Notes under the pieces: model-generated | The model's input: only the letters and a program-made list of their open reading frames with translations | Told to the model about the DNA's origin: nothing | Database searches by the model: none | Shown: one piece after another, positions 40,801 to 51,699 of the stretch | How the letters are laid out: each line of letters starts with the position of its first letter | Position numbering within the stretch: position 1 is the first letter of the stretch | Translations under genes and position numbers: made by a program | Source of the DNA: Symsagittifera roscoffensis | Taxonomy: Eukaryota; Xenacoelomorpha; Acoela; Convolutidae | DNA length: 64,000 bases | Reading direction: 5' to 3' | Assembly (NCBI RefSeq): GCF_963678635.1 | Contig: NC_087062.1 | Location: forward strand, 98,757,705-98,821,704

Positions 40801-42844
40801 AAACGAAGGTATCAAAAACAAGAGCTTAAAAACCTAAGCTAAAAAGCAGAAAAATTTCACAATGAAGCTAAAAATGAAAATTAAGCTAGAAAGCAGGATA
40901 CAAAAATTGTTTGCTAAACCTGATCCTAAGTTTCAAAATTTTCCTGTTAACGTCACTATTTTCAACCCTAGCAACTTAGCTTTTGACGACTGAGTCGGGA
41001 GCAAAATTGCGAAGAATAGTAAGGGGTAAACTTTTCACGGGGCTGGCCTATATTCCCAAAAAAAATGGAAGTTTTTGTCAAAGTTTTTTAGGTTGAAGAT
41101 CAAACTTACAACGAGTTCTCCCAAAACACTATAAAAAATTACTTCACCGAATTTTTCGGTACCGCAAAACTCGAAAAGGCCGAAACAACTTTTCGGGAAG
41201 TTTTTGAAGGTATTGATCCAAGCACTGCGTTTTTTCATGAGCGCTTCCCCCCTTCAACTTTAAAATTTTTTGGCACCTTTAAAAATATTTTAGGGCTAAT
41301 GGGCCAAAGTTGGAAGGGGAGGGGGTCGAAGTTGGCAAGGAGGTCGAATCCCTGAGAGTGATGGTCGTCGTCCACTCCTAAATCCGCCCGCGCATGGAAT
41401 CAGTTCTGACCATTTCTTCAACTCTTTTCCATTAAACATGGCTTCTTTTCTGAACTGACATTGACCCATTAATTTTAAAAAACTTCGAAATCACAATTAA
41501 ATAAACGAAATTCAGTTCCGATGTTTGGAAACTTTTAAATATAGTCTTATATTTTCACTCCGTCAAAACTATTAAACCATTTGTGTTTATCTTAAAAAAA
41601 ATTAGCTGGCCACAGATCACTTTAGTTATAGTTGACAAAATCAATAAGAACTTTTAAAATGAAAACCATTTTCTTTTCTCAACTAAAGCTCGGTCCGCAT
41701 TTTTAACTGTTGTTTCTGTTGCCAGATGGATCTACGGTCTGCGATACATCGGGGGGTTCCTGCTGGGCATCGGCATCTTCTATTTTATCCTCATTGTCCA
41801 GTTCCACTCGTGGAGACACAAGATGGGAATAGACTTGGCCAACAAACAGAGTAGGATGGCGGCCAGCAGTGAGAATGACGGACACTCCTCGAACTTCAAT
41901 GTCTATGACATCATGGTCAAGGCGTGGGTGAGAGACCAGCGCACTTTGGACAAAAAGTGCCAAGAGATGGAAGACGTGAGTTCTTTTCAACTGCTTCACC
42001 CACTGCTTTTAAAACATGGAGGAGTAGTGATGGTGTTAGGGGGGGGGGGGGGGGGCTGAGTGCTGATGGTCGTCCGTTGTTGTAGTGCCTTAGGCCGCCC
42101 GACTTCTTAAAATGACATTGCAGCATGTAGGGTATAACTAAAGTCAGGGGCGGATTGAGGGGGGCAAACGCCCTCCTCCGGGATTCCACGGCCTGCCGAT
42201 CCAAAGAGTCCCCCTTTGTACTATTTTGAAATATCCTTTGGCGCTAATATATATTAATTATGAGGGGGAGCGCGCGCGAAAAAATGCAATTTTTTGTTGT
42301 CAAAATTTTCCAAAAAGTGCCTAAAAACTCCTTTTTGGCCTCTTTTTTTCCAAATTTTAGTCAAAAATTAGAGTTTGAGCCCAATTCTAAATGTGTCCGC
42401 ATTGCAGTTGTTTTTCTTTTCTGACTTAGGAAAACTTCGGAAAAGATTTTAGCCCAACTGAAACATCAAATTATTTTTGATGTTTTTGAATATCTGCCAC
42501 CTCCGAAATCGACCCCTCCCTTGAAGAATAATTTAGAAAAGCGATCATATTTTCCACTAAAGCAGAGCAACATACCATTAACATGAAATATTATGTATTG
42601 AAACTACCGTCTTCGTCTCTATCAAAAAAGCCATCCTAAAACGTGGTAAAAACAAACACTTTATCCAGAAAAGCAGTAACATATGTATCAAACACTTTTT
42701 CGCAGGGGACTCTATTTTGAATTTTTTTTCCAGGAAAACTTGCCAGTGATAGATGCAGACTCAATAAAAAGTGTGGATTCCGAGAACTTCATGCCCCCCT
42801 CGCCCTTCACGTACCACTCTCCAACCATGCCACGTGACAAATAG
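33900..42844 (+). CDS. Two-pass membrane protein, five exons, 234 aa
   Basis: Exons 33,900-33,994; 39,470-39,588; 40,530-40,659; 41,726-41,975; 42,734-42,844. All junctions are GT-AG, phases match throughout (2, 1, 2, 0), and the sum is 705 bases ending in TAG. An in-frame TAG at 33,861 supports the ATG. Exons are GC-rich against AT-rich introns. The protein has a basic N-terminus (ENFAKYFQSKKRG), membrane segment ~62-82 (TAIFMIVSGACMLLVS), a ~38-residue loop, membrane segment ~121-141 (GGFLLGIGIFYFILIV), and a ~90-residue charged tail ending PTMPRDK. No signal peptide, so both ends are probably cytosolic. The layout, with a loop ending in a LDR-like IDRIR, recalls TMEM74/neurensin-type proteins, but that is a weak match. 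Exon 2 could start nine bases later. Introns hold most of the local mobile elements. Confidence 0.75.
34761..34855 (+). repeat. CT/GA microsatellite in intron 1
   Basis: About 95 bases of pure pyrimidine made of CT dinucleotides with occasional extra T or C. The apparent Arg/Glu repeat frame on the minus strand is only the microsatellite read as codons. Confidence 0.95.
34968..36183. repeat. 1.2 kb fold-back element in intron 1
   Basis: Two arms of about 550 bp (34,968-35,520 and 35,628-36,183) are reverse complements with a ~107 bp spacer. Landmarks in mirrored order: GTTCCGACTTTCGATACGAAAG, ACTAGCCATTTTTGACCGAA, an AACGCGCGATTGAATTCGCGC palindromic core, and CGGAACATTCAGGGCTTCGCC. Arms are roughly 90% similar. 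No ORF. Probably a fold-back transposon or two inverted insertions of one MITE. Confidence 0.8.
36184..38084. other. Intron 1 sequence with a degenerate piece of the fold-back family
   Basis: At about 36,645-36,795 motifs of the fold-back arm reappear (ACTCGTATCAGGG, CCCTGAACGTTCTGAC, then AATGGCCAGTTAAAAAGTCGAA), so a third, decayed partial copy is present. The rest shows no gene. Minus-strand frames at 36,907-37,408 lack motifs. Confidence 0.5.
38085..39245 (-). mobile_element. 5'-truncated LINE (non-LTR retrotransposon)
   Basis: The 3' part of a LINE reverse transcriptase followed by its 3' end. The intact frame 38,259-39,215 (318 codons) begins just after the conserved CGVPQGSVLGP motif, which sits upstream in another frame (near 39,190-39,215) because one base is missing from a T run. 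Motifs: IYINDIS, the catalytic FADDT, KSKLMGFG, and the YLGIEID region typical of jockey/CR1-type enzymes. The 3' region (38,085-38,258) ends in imperfect ATTCAA repeats. The copy is truncated at 39,245 and inactive. It lies antisense in intron 1 of the host gene. Confidence 0.85.
38259..39215 (-). pseudogene. LINE reverse transcriptase, C-terminal 318 codons
   Basis: Thumb and C-terminal part of a non-LTR reverse transcriptase with the FADDT box near residue 33-37 and YLGIEIDKKLNF about 70 residues on. The palm motif CGVPQGSVLGP is displaced to another frame by a one-base deletion near 39,188, and the endonuclease and N-terminal polymerase are absent, so it cannot work. The start codon is fortuitous. 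Confidence 0.8.
39722..40118 (+). mobile_element. hAT-type MITE with 8 bp target duplication
   Basis: Terminal inverted repeats CAGGGGCGGATCTAGG and CTAAATCCACCCCTG bound a 397 bp non-coding element. The 8-mer TTTAAGAT flanks both ends (39,714-39,721 and 40,119-40,126), the target duplication length of hAT transposons. Internal sequence includes a GGCGCCAAAGGCGCC palindrome. Located in intron 2 of the host gene. Confidence 0.85.
40127..40529. other. Rest of intron 2 with C-rich tracts
   Basis: Contains a long C run (40,289-40,303) in a short stretch resembling the interior of the hAT MITE family; otherwise nothing is seen before the exon 3 acceptor. Confidence 0.4.
41036..41393 (-). mobile_element. 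Diverged relative of the hAT MITE family in intron 3
   Basis: The right end reads CCTAAATCCGCCC and the interior shares GGTCGAATCCCTGAG with the MITE at 39,722-40,118. The left terminal repeat is not clear, so the copy is decayed or truncated. No target duplication was found. The strand assignment is tentative. Confidence 0.5.
42147..42520 (-). mobile_element. Diverged relative of the hAT MITE family in intron 4
   Basis: Begins CAGGGGCGGATTGAGG and probably ends GAAATCGACCCCTCC. The interior (GTACTATTTTGAAATATCC, GCGCTAATATATATT, GAGCGCGCGC) matches the 39,722 copy in reverse orientation. Confidence 0.6.
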
Positions 42845-43140
42845 CACCCCTTGCCCCCGCCTTCTGTTCACACCTCGCTACAAGTGCATCCTCTACCCAG
42901 AGAAGCTTCTAAACACTTGCCTTCATTGACTTTATTTCCTCACGATCAGAATCAGAATCCAACAAACAACAATCGGTTTGATTCATTCATCACCCTGCAT
43001 TTCAGCAGATCGAAGCTATTTAAAAAGTAGATTCTGTTTTAGTTTTGTATTGGTATAAAAAATTTTTGTAACGTTTGAGCTGGCAGACAGGTTCAAAAAC
43101 AGTCGAAAAAAAAGAGCAGCTTCATTTAATCGTATACTGA
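42845..43140 (+). other. Probable 3' untranslated region of the two-TM gene
   Basis: Less AT-rich for the first ~170 bases, then AT-rich. No canonical AATAAA is seen close by, so the polyadenylation site is not defined. Confidence 0.4.
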
Positions 43141-45220
43141 AGTTGTCCCAACTTTTGAGTGTGCAACTTGTTCAATACCCACAGCTAGAACCCCGATGTC
43201 ATTCTCTGTTTTTCCTCCCTAGTTATATTGGGTTTATAATTGAGTTTTACGATTTGGTTCGAGCAGGCAAAACTATTTCTAACTGTTTCTACCTTCTCCA
43301 ACAGAAAGAGCAAGTTTCTCAGTCTGAATTTTTGTTTGTAGAGATTGCTGACAAATTTAGGGTTTATTCGATTCTTTATCATGAAATTCACGCGCCAGTA
43401 CTCCAAGCATTCAAAAAAAGTTAGTCATCGAGTCTACTTCTCGATGAAGTAGAAAAAAACGCCGGTTGCTGGTTTCCAGCCTCCACAACTACAAGGCAAA
43501 AATTGCTGGGCTTGTCTTTTTCAATTACGGTTGTGCTCGAGCAGGCAGGATTTTTTCTCACTGTCTCCATCTTCGCCAGCACAGATTCCTAATAAAAGTA
43601 AGCCGCGAATGGGCTAGAGCTTCAAGCACTGATGTTTTTGAAAGGTACACTACTTTTTTGAAATTTGGCATAGTAACAATTGCTGATTCGTTCCACTTGA
43701 AGAATAACTGGTGGCGCTCAAGTCAATCCACAGATGAGCAATTTTCGCGATCTGAGTTTTTTTTTACGTGAGTGGAACTGAGTTTTAGTTGGTGCAAGTT
43801 TTCCCTTGACAGTGACAAATCAAACTTTACTGCGCGCCTTATATTGTAGATTAATATGTTTTAAACGTATAAAATTACCCAAAAGTTGATGATGCCGAAT
43901 GATGCATAATAATAAGTGAAGGGGATGATAACGAAAGGGACTAAAAACTAGTTTTGTAAAAAAACCTCTTCCTTATAAGAAGAGGAGGGAATATAGTGAA
44001 ACTGCCGGGCTGTCCATTAGCCCGAGCAGATCAGAAGCCCTGTCCCAATCCAGAACCCGAGGGCGACTACGTCTCTGAGTTGCTCAGTGAGTATTTCCCA
44101 CTCAGGCGACCCAGGGACAATAGTCCGGGGAAGAGGTTTCCCCTTGGCCACTGGCGCGGCTTGAGCCAGAGCTCCTTCACCACCAGAACGTCAGGATAAG
44201 GCCCAGCCTGAAACCGGGCATGTACTTCCTCAATGGGGATATTAAGGAGTACTAAACCGCCATACGGGATAAAAAAAGTTTTCAGTGTAGGATGGCATTT
44301 AAAAAAGCGAAGTAACATTTTAAATGGCATGAAACTGTTTGTCTTTTAAAAACGTTGTCATGTTTCGAAATATAATAATTTTAAAAATTTCCCTACTTTT
44401 TTCCTGAATTAAAACACTGAGTATTAAAACCTCTGGTGAAGGTGAACTAATTTTTTAAGTGAACGCAGTTTGGAATGTTAAGATCATAAGCAATGTTTTG
44501 AACTAAATTATTGCGCTGTGAGTTGCTTTAGTTTGTATGAAACTAGAGATAATCGGATGCTGCCTGAACAAAAAATCTTTTCCAATACATTTTGCAATTG
44601 GGACAAAAGTTGTCCAAGATGTTGAGTGTGCAATTTGTTCAATACCCACAGCCAGAAACCGATGTCATTCTCTTTTTTTCCTCCTTAGACATATTGGGTT
44701 TTTGATTGAGTTTTACCATTTGTTTCGAGCAGGCGAAATTATTTCTAACTGTTTCTACCTTCTCCAACAAAAGGGGCAGGTGTCTCAGTCCGAATTTTGA
44801 TTTTTACAGGTTGCTGACAAATTTAGGTTTTTTTTCGTTTCTTTATCATGAAAGTCACGCCCCAGTACTTCTAGCTTTCGAAAAACGTTAGCCATCGAGT
44901 CCACTCTTCGATGAAGTAGAATCAGAATACCGGTTGCGGGTTTCCAGCATCCACAACAACAAGGCAAAAACTGCTGGGATTGTCTTTTTCAATTACGGTT
45001 GTGCTCGAGCAGGCAGAATTGTTTCTCACTGTCTCCACCTTCGCCAGCACAGACACCTAATCAAAGTAAGCCGCAAATGGGCTATAGCTTCGGGCACTGA
45101 TGTTTCTGAAGTGTACACTACTCTTGTCAAAAAATGGCATAGTAACAATTGCTGGTTCGTTCCCGACGAAGAACAACTGCTAGCGCTCAAGTCGTTCCAC
45201 AGATTAGCAAGTTTATCGAT
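43141..45220. repeat. Alternating repeat modules derived from a Polinton region
   Basis: Module alpha occurs at 43,190-43,780 and 44,600-45,220 (landmarks GGTTTCCAGC, GTGCTCGAGCAGGCAG, TCCACAGAT...GATCTGAGTTTT). Module beta occurs at 43,800-44,330 (landmarks TGATGATGCCGAATGATGC, CCTCTTCCTTATAAGAAGAGG, GGGCTGTCCATTAGCCC, CTCAGGCGACCCAGG). On the minus strand alpha ends in the same region as the Polinton polymerase N-terminus copies at 58.5 and 63.1 kb. Frames over 60 codons here are interrupted and inconsistent between copies. Confidence 0.65.
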
Positions 45221-46110
45221 CTGAGTTTTCTGTTTTGCATTTTGCTGGCTAACTTGTCCAGGTCTTTTATCACCACGTAGTGATGCGTGCCCATATCGAT
45301 TCTAGCAGCAAGTCCACGCCAAAGTTGGAGTGATCTTTCGACATTTTCAAGAAAGAGAATGTTTTCTGTTGTTCCTAAATTTTAAACGGATGTTTTTTAT
45401 ACTAGTTTAAAGTAATCAGAATAAATTTTTTCAATAAATAAACAACTAAAAATTGGGCTCAGATATAAATTCACAACAACTTCAAAACTGTAAAAAAACA
45501 CTGCAAAACTATCTGCTAACTATCATGCAGACATTCACCAGCATTTCATTGAGAATTTCGTAGAGTCCAATAGCCGGTTGGCCAAAGGGTAGACGAAATC
45601 ACCCTTGGGTTTCTGCGTTCAACTTAGCTCATTTTCTCTCGCCGATAATCTGCTTTGTACGATGAAAGAGCGAGAAGTTATTCTGGCAATGATGATAGTG
45701 GCAAATACGATGCAACCCTGATCGGTGCAGATTTCATCATGACATCATGAAATTCCATCATTTGCAGGACTGTTTTATCAACCCAGTCAGTTCTCCACCC
45801 TCTTTCACGACAAATACTGATTAACATCAGACAGTACCTGGTCTACCTAATCATAGAATGGATTCTCTGTCTACTCTTGGACGTCCAAATCAAGCTCTTT
45901 GCAATTGGCGAAAATGGTTATTAGATCTTCTGCGCTATCTGCTTTCTCTTTTTCAAGGTTCCCTTTCACCGGCAGCTGAGCTTATGAGGATCGTACAATG
46001 TAAATTGATTTATCAGTTCTCGATACTTTCTCTCTGAGTCATAAAAAGCGCTTAGCAAGTCCAGTTCATTTTCATGGGCACTATGTCCTCTATTCTGACT
46101 GCTCCATTAA
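45221..46110 (-). pseudogene. Decayed Polinton DNA polymerase N-terminal region, copy 1
   Basis: Reading the minus strand in changing frames gives, in order, GAVR.EDIVPM, ALFMTQRE, EGNLEKEKAD.AEDLITIFAN, a GWR.D..DK.VLQM segment, SAPIRVASYLPL and THHYVVIKDLDKLASKM. The same order is found, better preserved, at 59,746-58,311. SAP.R.SSYLP and HYVLIKDL are hallmarks of the N-terminal part of Polinton-type protein-primed DNA polymerase proteins. Many stops and frameshifts; not functional. Confidence 0.6.
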
Positions 46111-46479
46111 ACTCTGTCTCAGCATACCATTGTAGCAAACCTATGACTCAACGCTGCAATCAAAAACAAATTCTTTGATATTTTTTGACAAAAATGAAAC
46201 ATTTTTGGATACCTTTTTTTTGTTTTGGGTTTAGTTAGAAAAATTATCCTAAGTTTCGAATATAACGGCCGATTTTCAGAGGCGAAGTTAGTAGTACTGT
46301 AAAAGTGGCTAGGAAAATGACCACTTTTAACGCCCTCCCCCCTTTCTTCGGTGTGCCGTTTCAGTGACTACGTTTAACTACCAAAGGAACTAAACTCGTA
46401 CTTTCGGGCACACCTATTTTAAGGGGGTTTGAAATTGGTCATTTTCAGCCACTTTATGGAAACGGGAATGGAATTGAGT

Positions 46480-47790
46480 TTTGGTTGGTGCGTGTTTTCC
46501 CTTGACTTTGACAGTTCAAATTTCACCGCACGCGAGTGATTGATATCTATAAAGTGTATAAACTTACCCCAAAGTTGATGTTGCAGAAGGCAAATTCGAG
46601 GGGATAAAGAGCGGATAAAAGTAAAAGGAATAAAAGGACTAAAAACTTTATTGTGCGCGTTATATTGTGGACTAATATGTATTAAAAGTATAAACTCGCC
46701 CGAAACTTGATGATGCCGAATGATGCATATTAAAAGGTATAGGGGATGATAATGAGAGGGACTAAAAAAACTAGTTTGGTAAAAAAAAACATCTTCTTTA
46801 TAAGAAGAGGAGGGAATATAGTGAAACTGCAGGGCTGTTCATTAGCCCGAGCAGATCAAAATTTCTGGTCCCAATCAAGAAGGGCGACTAGGTCGCTGAG
46901 TTGCTCAGTGAGTATTTCCCACTCAGGCGACCCAGTGACAATAGTCCGGGGAAGAGGTTTCCCCTTGGCCCACTGGCGCAGCTTGAGCCAGAGCTCCTTC
47001 ACCACCAGAACGTCAAGATAAGATTGTGCTCGAGCAAGCAGGATTTTTCCTCACTGTCTCCACCTTCTCCAACACAGACTCTTAATCAAAGTAAGTCGCG
47101 GTTGGGCTATAGTTTCGGGCACTGATGTTTTTGAAGTGTACACTACTTTTTCTTGAAATTTGGCATAGTAACAATTGCTGGTTCGTTCCACATGAAGAAT
47201 AACTGGTGGCGCTTAATCCGTTCCACAGATGAGTAATTTTGCCAATCTGAGTTTTCTTTTTTACGTTAATGGAATTGAGTTTTGGTCGGTGCATGTTTTC
47301 CCTTGACTTTGACAGTTCAAAGTTTACTGCGCGCGTTATATTGTGGAGTAATATGTATTAAACCGACAAATTTACACAAAAGTTGATGATGCCGAATGAT
47401 GCATAATAATAAGTAAAGGGGATGATAATGAAAGGGACTAAAAACTAGTTTTGTAAGAAAAACCTCTTCTTTATAAGAAGATTTGGGAATAAAGTGAAAC
47501 TGCTGGGCTGTCTATTAGCCCCAGCAGATCAGAAGCCCTGGTTCCAAACCAGAACCCGAGGGCGACGACGTCTCTGAGTTGCTCAGTGAGTATTTCCCAC
47601 TCAGGCGACCCAGGGACAATAGTCCGGGGAAGAGGTTTCGCCTTGGACTACTGGCGCAGCTTGAGCCAGAGCTTCTTCACCACCAGAACGTCAAGAGAAG
47701 GTCAAGCCTGAAACGGGACATGTACCTCCTCAATGGGGATATTGAGGATTACTAAACCGCCAAACGGGATAGTAAAAAAATCCGTGTGGA
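46480..47790. repeat. Further alpha/beta repeat modules
   Basis: Beta copies lie at 46,640-47,025 and 47,290-47,780, an alpha fragment at 47,025-47,270, and a partial beta head at 46,480-46,640 (GGTTGGTGCGTGTTTTCCC, TTGACTTTGACAG). All share the TATAAGAAGA palindrome and the GAGTTGCTCAGTGAGTATTTC block with 43,800-44,330. Confidence 0.65.
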
Positions 47791-48540
47791 ATGGCATGTA
47801 AAACAAACAAATTAACATTTTAAACCGCATGAAATGGTTCGTCATTTAAAAGCTTTTGGATCAAAATGTGTCTGAAGCTGATAATTTTAAAACTTTCTCT
47901 AGTTTTTTCCTGAGTTCAAAAAACATTATCCCGAAAACAGCATCAGATGAAATTGTTCTTCTAGGTGCGTGTTTTTTTTTAACCAGTCTCAAGTTTTTGA
48001 CTTGGATTTGGAACAAAAACTTGTAAAAACGATTGAAAAATTAGTTATTGTTTACAAAAAATGTTTAAATAATTGAAAAAGGCTGATGGTTTAACTAAAT
48101 TTATATCACCGAGATGCAGATATCAGCATTTGGTATCTTACAATTTACTTTTACTTCCACTGTCTTAAAACTCAGCAGGTTTAAATAGTGTTGGAAAGAA
48201 ATAAAAAATGAAATTGGAAAAACATTCCTCAACAGACTGGGAAATCATTCATGAGATTTAGTTGACTGTGAAAAAAACCTATCCTGAAAAATATGACCGT
48301 CGAAAATACTTTCTGGCTGCATGTTCTTTGTTTTTCTTTTCTAGTGAAAAAGATTTAATTATGACGTAGCCATTGAACTTAGACCATATGGAGGTCCTAT
48401 TGACATAGAAGATTCTTCCTTAAACAAAAAACTAAAAAATTTAAAAATATTTTGTCAGCATGCAATTTTACTTGATACTGTAGGTTCTGTTGACGCACTT
48501 TACAACACGGGTCCCACTTAGCTGTATGCTACCCTGGATG
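47791..48540. other. Spacer before the Polinton remnant
   Basis: AT-rich, no gene recognised. Confidence 0.4.
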
Positions 48541-49300
48541 TGTAACAGCAGTCTGATTTGTCGTTTGAGCGTTATTACTTTCTGTTTATTCGTCCAACTA
48601 ACCAGACCAGAACTCTATCAATTATTAGAATGTTCAGCAAACGATCAATCGCGATAGATTTGGAAGAATTCCGCTATCAAAAAAGTACCTTTGTAGTTGA
48701 GGAAGTAGCCATTATGACTTCTGATTATAGCGATTCTCTTATTTTTCTATCTCGAGTTTTTCAACTCACTGCCGAAAGATGAACCGAAAGCGTACAACTG
48801 GTTAACAAATTACTTTCACGGAACGCACTAGGAAAGCGGAGATAATTTATAATTAAACCTCAATCAGATTATTCGAGGTTTTGTTTTGAGAAATCCTAAC
48901 AATGTATTTTACGCCAAAGGAAAAGAGTAGTCTGAACTTCTTGCAAAGTACTTGGAACGAGAAGTTGTGAATCTTGATGAATTGGGTTGCCCGAGAATTG
49001 AAGACTTACAATTCAAGAATTATCCATCCTGCAATACACATTTACATCCATACAACTCCAGGAATCACTGTGACCTGAAAAAAAAACAAGGTCTTTTTTG
49101 ATTGGCTCAAAAATGAGCAACAACGAAAGACTAGCAAAAGCGGAGACGTACATATCTCCAAATTTAGTGTTCTTGGCTTGGATGACACCAGAAAATGATA
49201 TTAAATTATCTTGACCAGAACGGAAAAAATCATTTGCCGAGGTCACGTTGTGCAGGGGAAAGCACAAATTACTCTATCAGGAGACGAATTGACTTTTTTG
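48541..49300 (+). pseudogene. Decayed unidentified ORF at the Polinton's left part
   Basis: A 74-codon frame (48,558-48,782; FLFIRPTNQTRTLS, then DLEEFRY) is followed in other frames by FYAKGKE.SELL.KYLEREVVNLDELGCP and C.THLHPYNSRNHCDLK, a possible Cys/His metal-binding pattern. The string reads as one broken protein upstream of the ATPase. I cannot name it. It is probably part of the element because it lies on the same strand with the same degree of decay. Confidence 0.35.
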
Positions 49301-49959
49301 TGAAATTTGTTTCCGGTGACTGACCAATTCATCTTTTTTCAACGATACATGTACTGGCAAAATGTTAGCCAACAAGCGAGGAGTATGTTTTCCCAGGCTA
49401 GTCTTAGTGCCCAAATGTCAACCCAGAATTCAAATGGATCTTCACAGCAGTGACCTACCTGAAGAAGTTCAGAAATTAGTAAAAGAGAACTCTGTAAAAA
49501 AGTCGTTTTTCATGCAAAAATTGAATATGTGCCAGCCAATTATGTTGTGAAAATGCAGAGAAATGACAAGGACATAACTAATAACTTTACAAGTTATACT
49601 CAATACGAGTTTTTTCAAATGTCAGAACTATAGATAAAACAAATTTCATAACAAAAACGCATTTTTATTTCATTAAGAAACGAGTGTTATAGATAAAGAG
49701 TCAGAGAGAACCAGATAGACAGAAAAGTAAATTGAACAGCTGGATGTTCGAAGTAGCTATTAATGAGCCTGAAGCCACTATGAATACCGAATTAACTTAT
49801 GATCAAAAAACACTGAACAAAAATCTTGGAAGTTTTGTAATGATGTTACGGTCCCCAGATCAGAAGTAGTTTTTATGTCTCAAATGATTTTAATTTTCAT
49901 TTTACTTAATTTTTGTATCTCTAAACTTTCTTGGACGCAAATAAGCTGTGACGAAACGT

Positions 49960-50563
49960 CCTTTTGGTTTTCAATATTGCCTCATTTAGTTGGGTACGTG
50001 CTACCAAACCCAAGGTTTTGAATAGCATTATTGATACGTCGACAATACTGTTTATGGCAGTTGTAGGACCATCGGAATCAGGAAAAACAGAGTTGATTTA
50101 CAAGCTATTGACAAGAAGAAATTTTATACTGATTATATCCCAAATTATTTTTTTACAAAGATTTTTAACTGTACTTATGGACGAATTAAACGCTCGCAGA
50201 ATTGGAATAGTATTTGTAAAGTTTGATAAATTCGGTCGTTTGAGAAACATTGAAAACATTTGATGGTGTTTGATGACTCATGCGAAAAAATATACATGAT
50301 AAAGAAAACTAGCAAATAAATTCTTGCGACAATTGTATGAACTGGCTACAAAGGACAGCTTCGGTCATCTATTGATAGATTTACATCCCCGAACATTAGA
50401 CCGTCTCAGACTTTGTTCAAACATGATAACACCCGGTCCGTCAATTTTCTATGAACCATTAGAATATGTAGAATTGACTCCCATCTTAAATGAATGCGAA
50501 AAAATTTGTTATTCAATAGCATATGGTACAGTTGAACCCAACTCAATTACTAGGCTTCATTAG
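49960..50563 (+). pseudogene. Polinton packaging ATPase (FtsK/A32-like), broken
   Basis: The first frame (49,964-50,263) has the Walker A loop VVGPSESGKTELI. It stops at TGA directly before MVFDDSC (Walker B, near 50,262), which is followed by CEKIYMIKKTSK and a stop. A second frame (50,324-50,563) continues LYELATKDSFGHLLIDLHPRT and then the C-terminal region. This order is that of the genome-packaging ATPase of Mavericks/Polintons. Walker A and B residues remain but stops and a frameshift split the gene. Confidence 0.7.
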
Positions 50564-51690
50564 AAAAAAATCATCGAATACTCAAATAAAATCAGTTGTT
50601 TATGAATGCTTGCTCAATATTAATAGCCTGTCGGTATCTCAAATCTCAATAAAATGGAAAGAGCGTACAAAACCACAATCAACCCAAAAACGAGTCCTGA
50701 AAAAAAAACGAGGTTTTATACTGAGCAAACAAGGATTTTATCTAATCAGACATATACTTTTTTTGCTTCAATTTTTTGACAGATTAAAAATGGCAGCAGA
50801 AAATTTTGGTTCTCATTCCGAAGCATATGTATATCAAGATCAACCACATGTAGCACAAATGTTGCTTGAAAATTCCATTCAACATAAGAAACCGCAATTA
50901 TCATATTCGAACGTTTGAGACCCCTAAAGGCATCAACAGTATCATCAAAAAAAACTGATACTCCGGTCATACTCCCAAACCCTTGAATCACCAATCGTTC
51001 CAAAAGTGGAAACAATCCACAAGATGATGATGAAGGAAACGAGATGCAAAAACAAATGCTGAGCTCAGTGAGGCATTATGCAATGAACGTATCCTGTTAC
51101 AATTACAGCTCCTGGACGAACACAAACTTAAGCGAGCGACAAAAGTTCTTGAAGTTATTAAAAAGCCAGAGCGAGTCAAAATAAATAAAGATAATGAGGA
51201 AATTTACGTTGATAATGTTCCAACCGGTCTTAAAGAATCGTTTTTTTGTATGATGAATAACAACAAACTAAAAAACTTTTCAACACTGCTTTTATACTGA
51301 TTTTGAGATCACTCAAACTTGATAAACAGTTGTTTATGAACAAGCATGCCAAAGTCGCGGCTCAGTCAACGATTACGAACAAGCTCAACAGAAGCAAAAA
51401 AGCAGAGACTCCACAAATTTCCCTACAACATCTACAGTCCTACTTTCTCTCAAGAAAGCTTCAACAAGTTCCAACTCAAAAAGTAGTAAGAGACGCATAA
51501 TCAGAAGGACTGTTGCAGACAAGGAAAGAACGGGCAGCGCAAAAACACCAAACGAGAAGAAGGAACAGAACAAGAAGAGGACTCCGAATCGTACGAACCG
51601 CCCGACAACGATTCAAATTCTGCAACGACAGAGAAGACGAAGAAGAAAACAAAAAAATGGTAAAATTACACCAGCTGAAGAAAAACTATT
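50564..51690 (+). pseudogene. Polinton small-protein region, broken
   Basis: Short frames at 50,523-50,918 and 51,070-51,500. The segment near 51,090-51,230 reads LKRATKVLEVIKKPER then INKDNEEIYVDN.PTG, resembling a Polinton protein of unknown role in which a helical repeat precedes a W/N-rich strand and IPGS-like motif. Downstream, Lys/Arg-rich sequence (QTRRRNRTRRG) lies before the integrase. Identification is tentative. Confidence 0.4.
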
Positions 51691-51699
51691 GAAAACTAA

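Noticed and set aside
41703..42204. Minus-strand frames of 95-98 codons
   Set aside because: Antisense to exon 4 of the host gene and to repeat sequence; no motif.
46746..47294. Frames of 70-91 codons in beta/alpha modules
   Set aside because: Frames differ between module copies and are broken in each; treated as repeat sequence.
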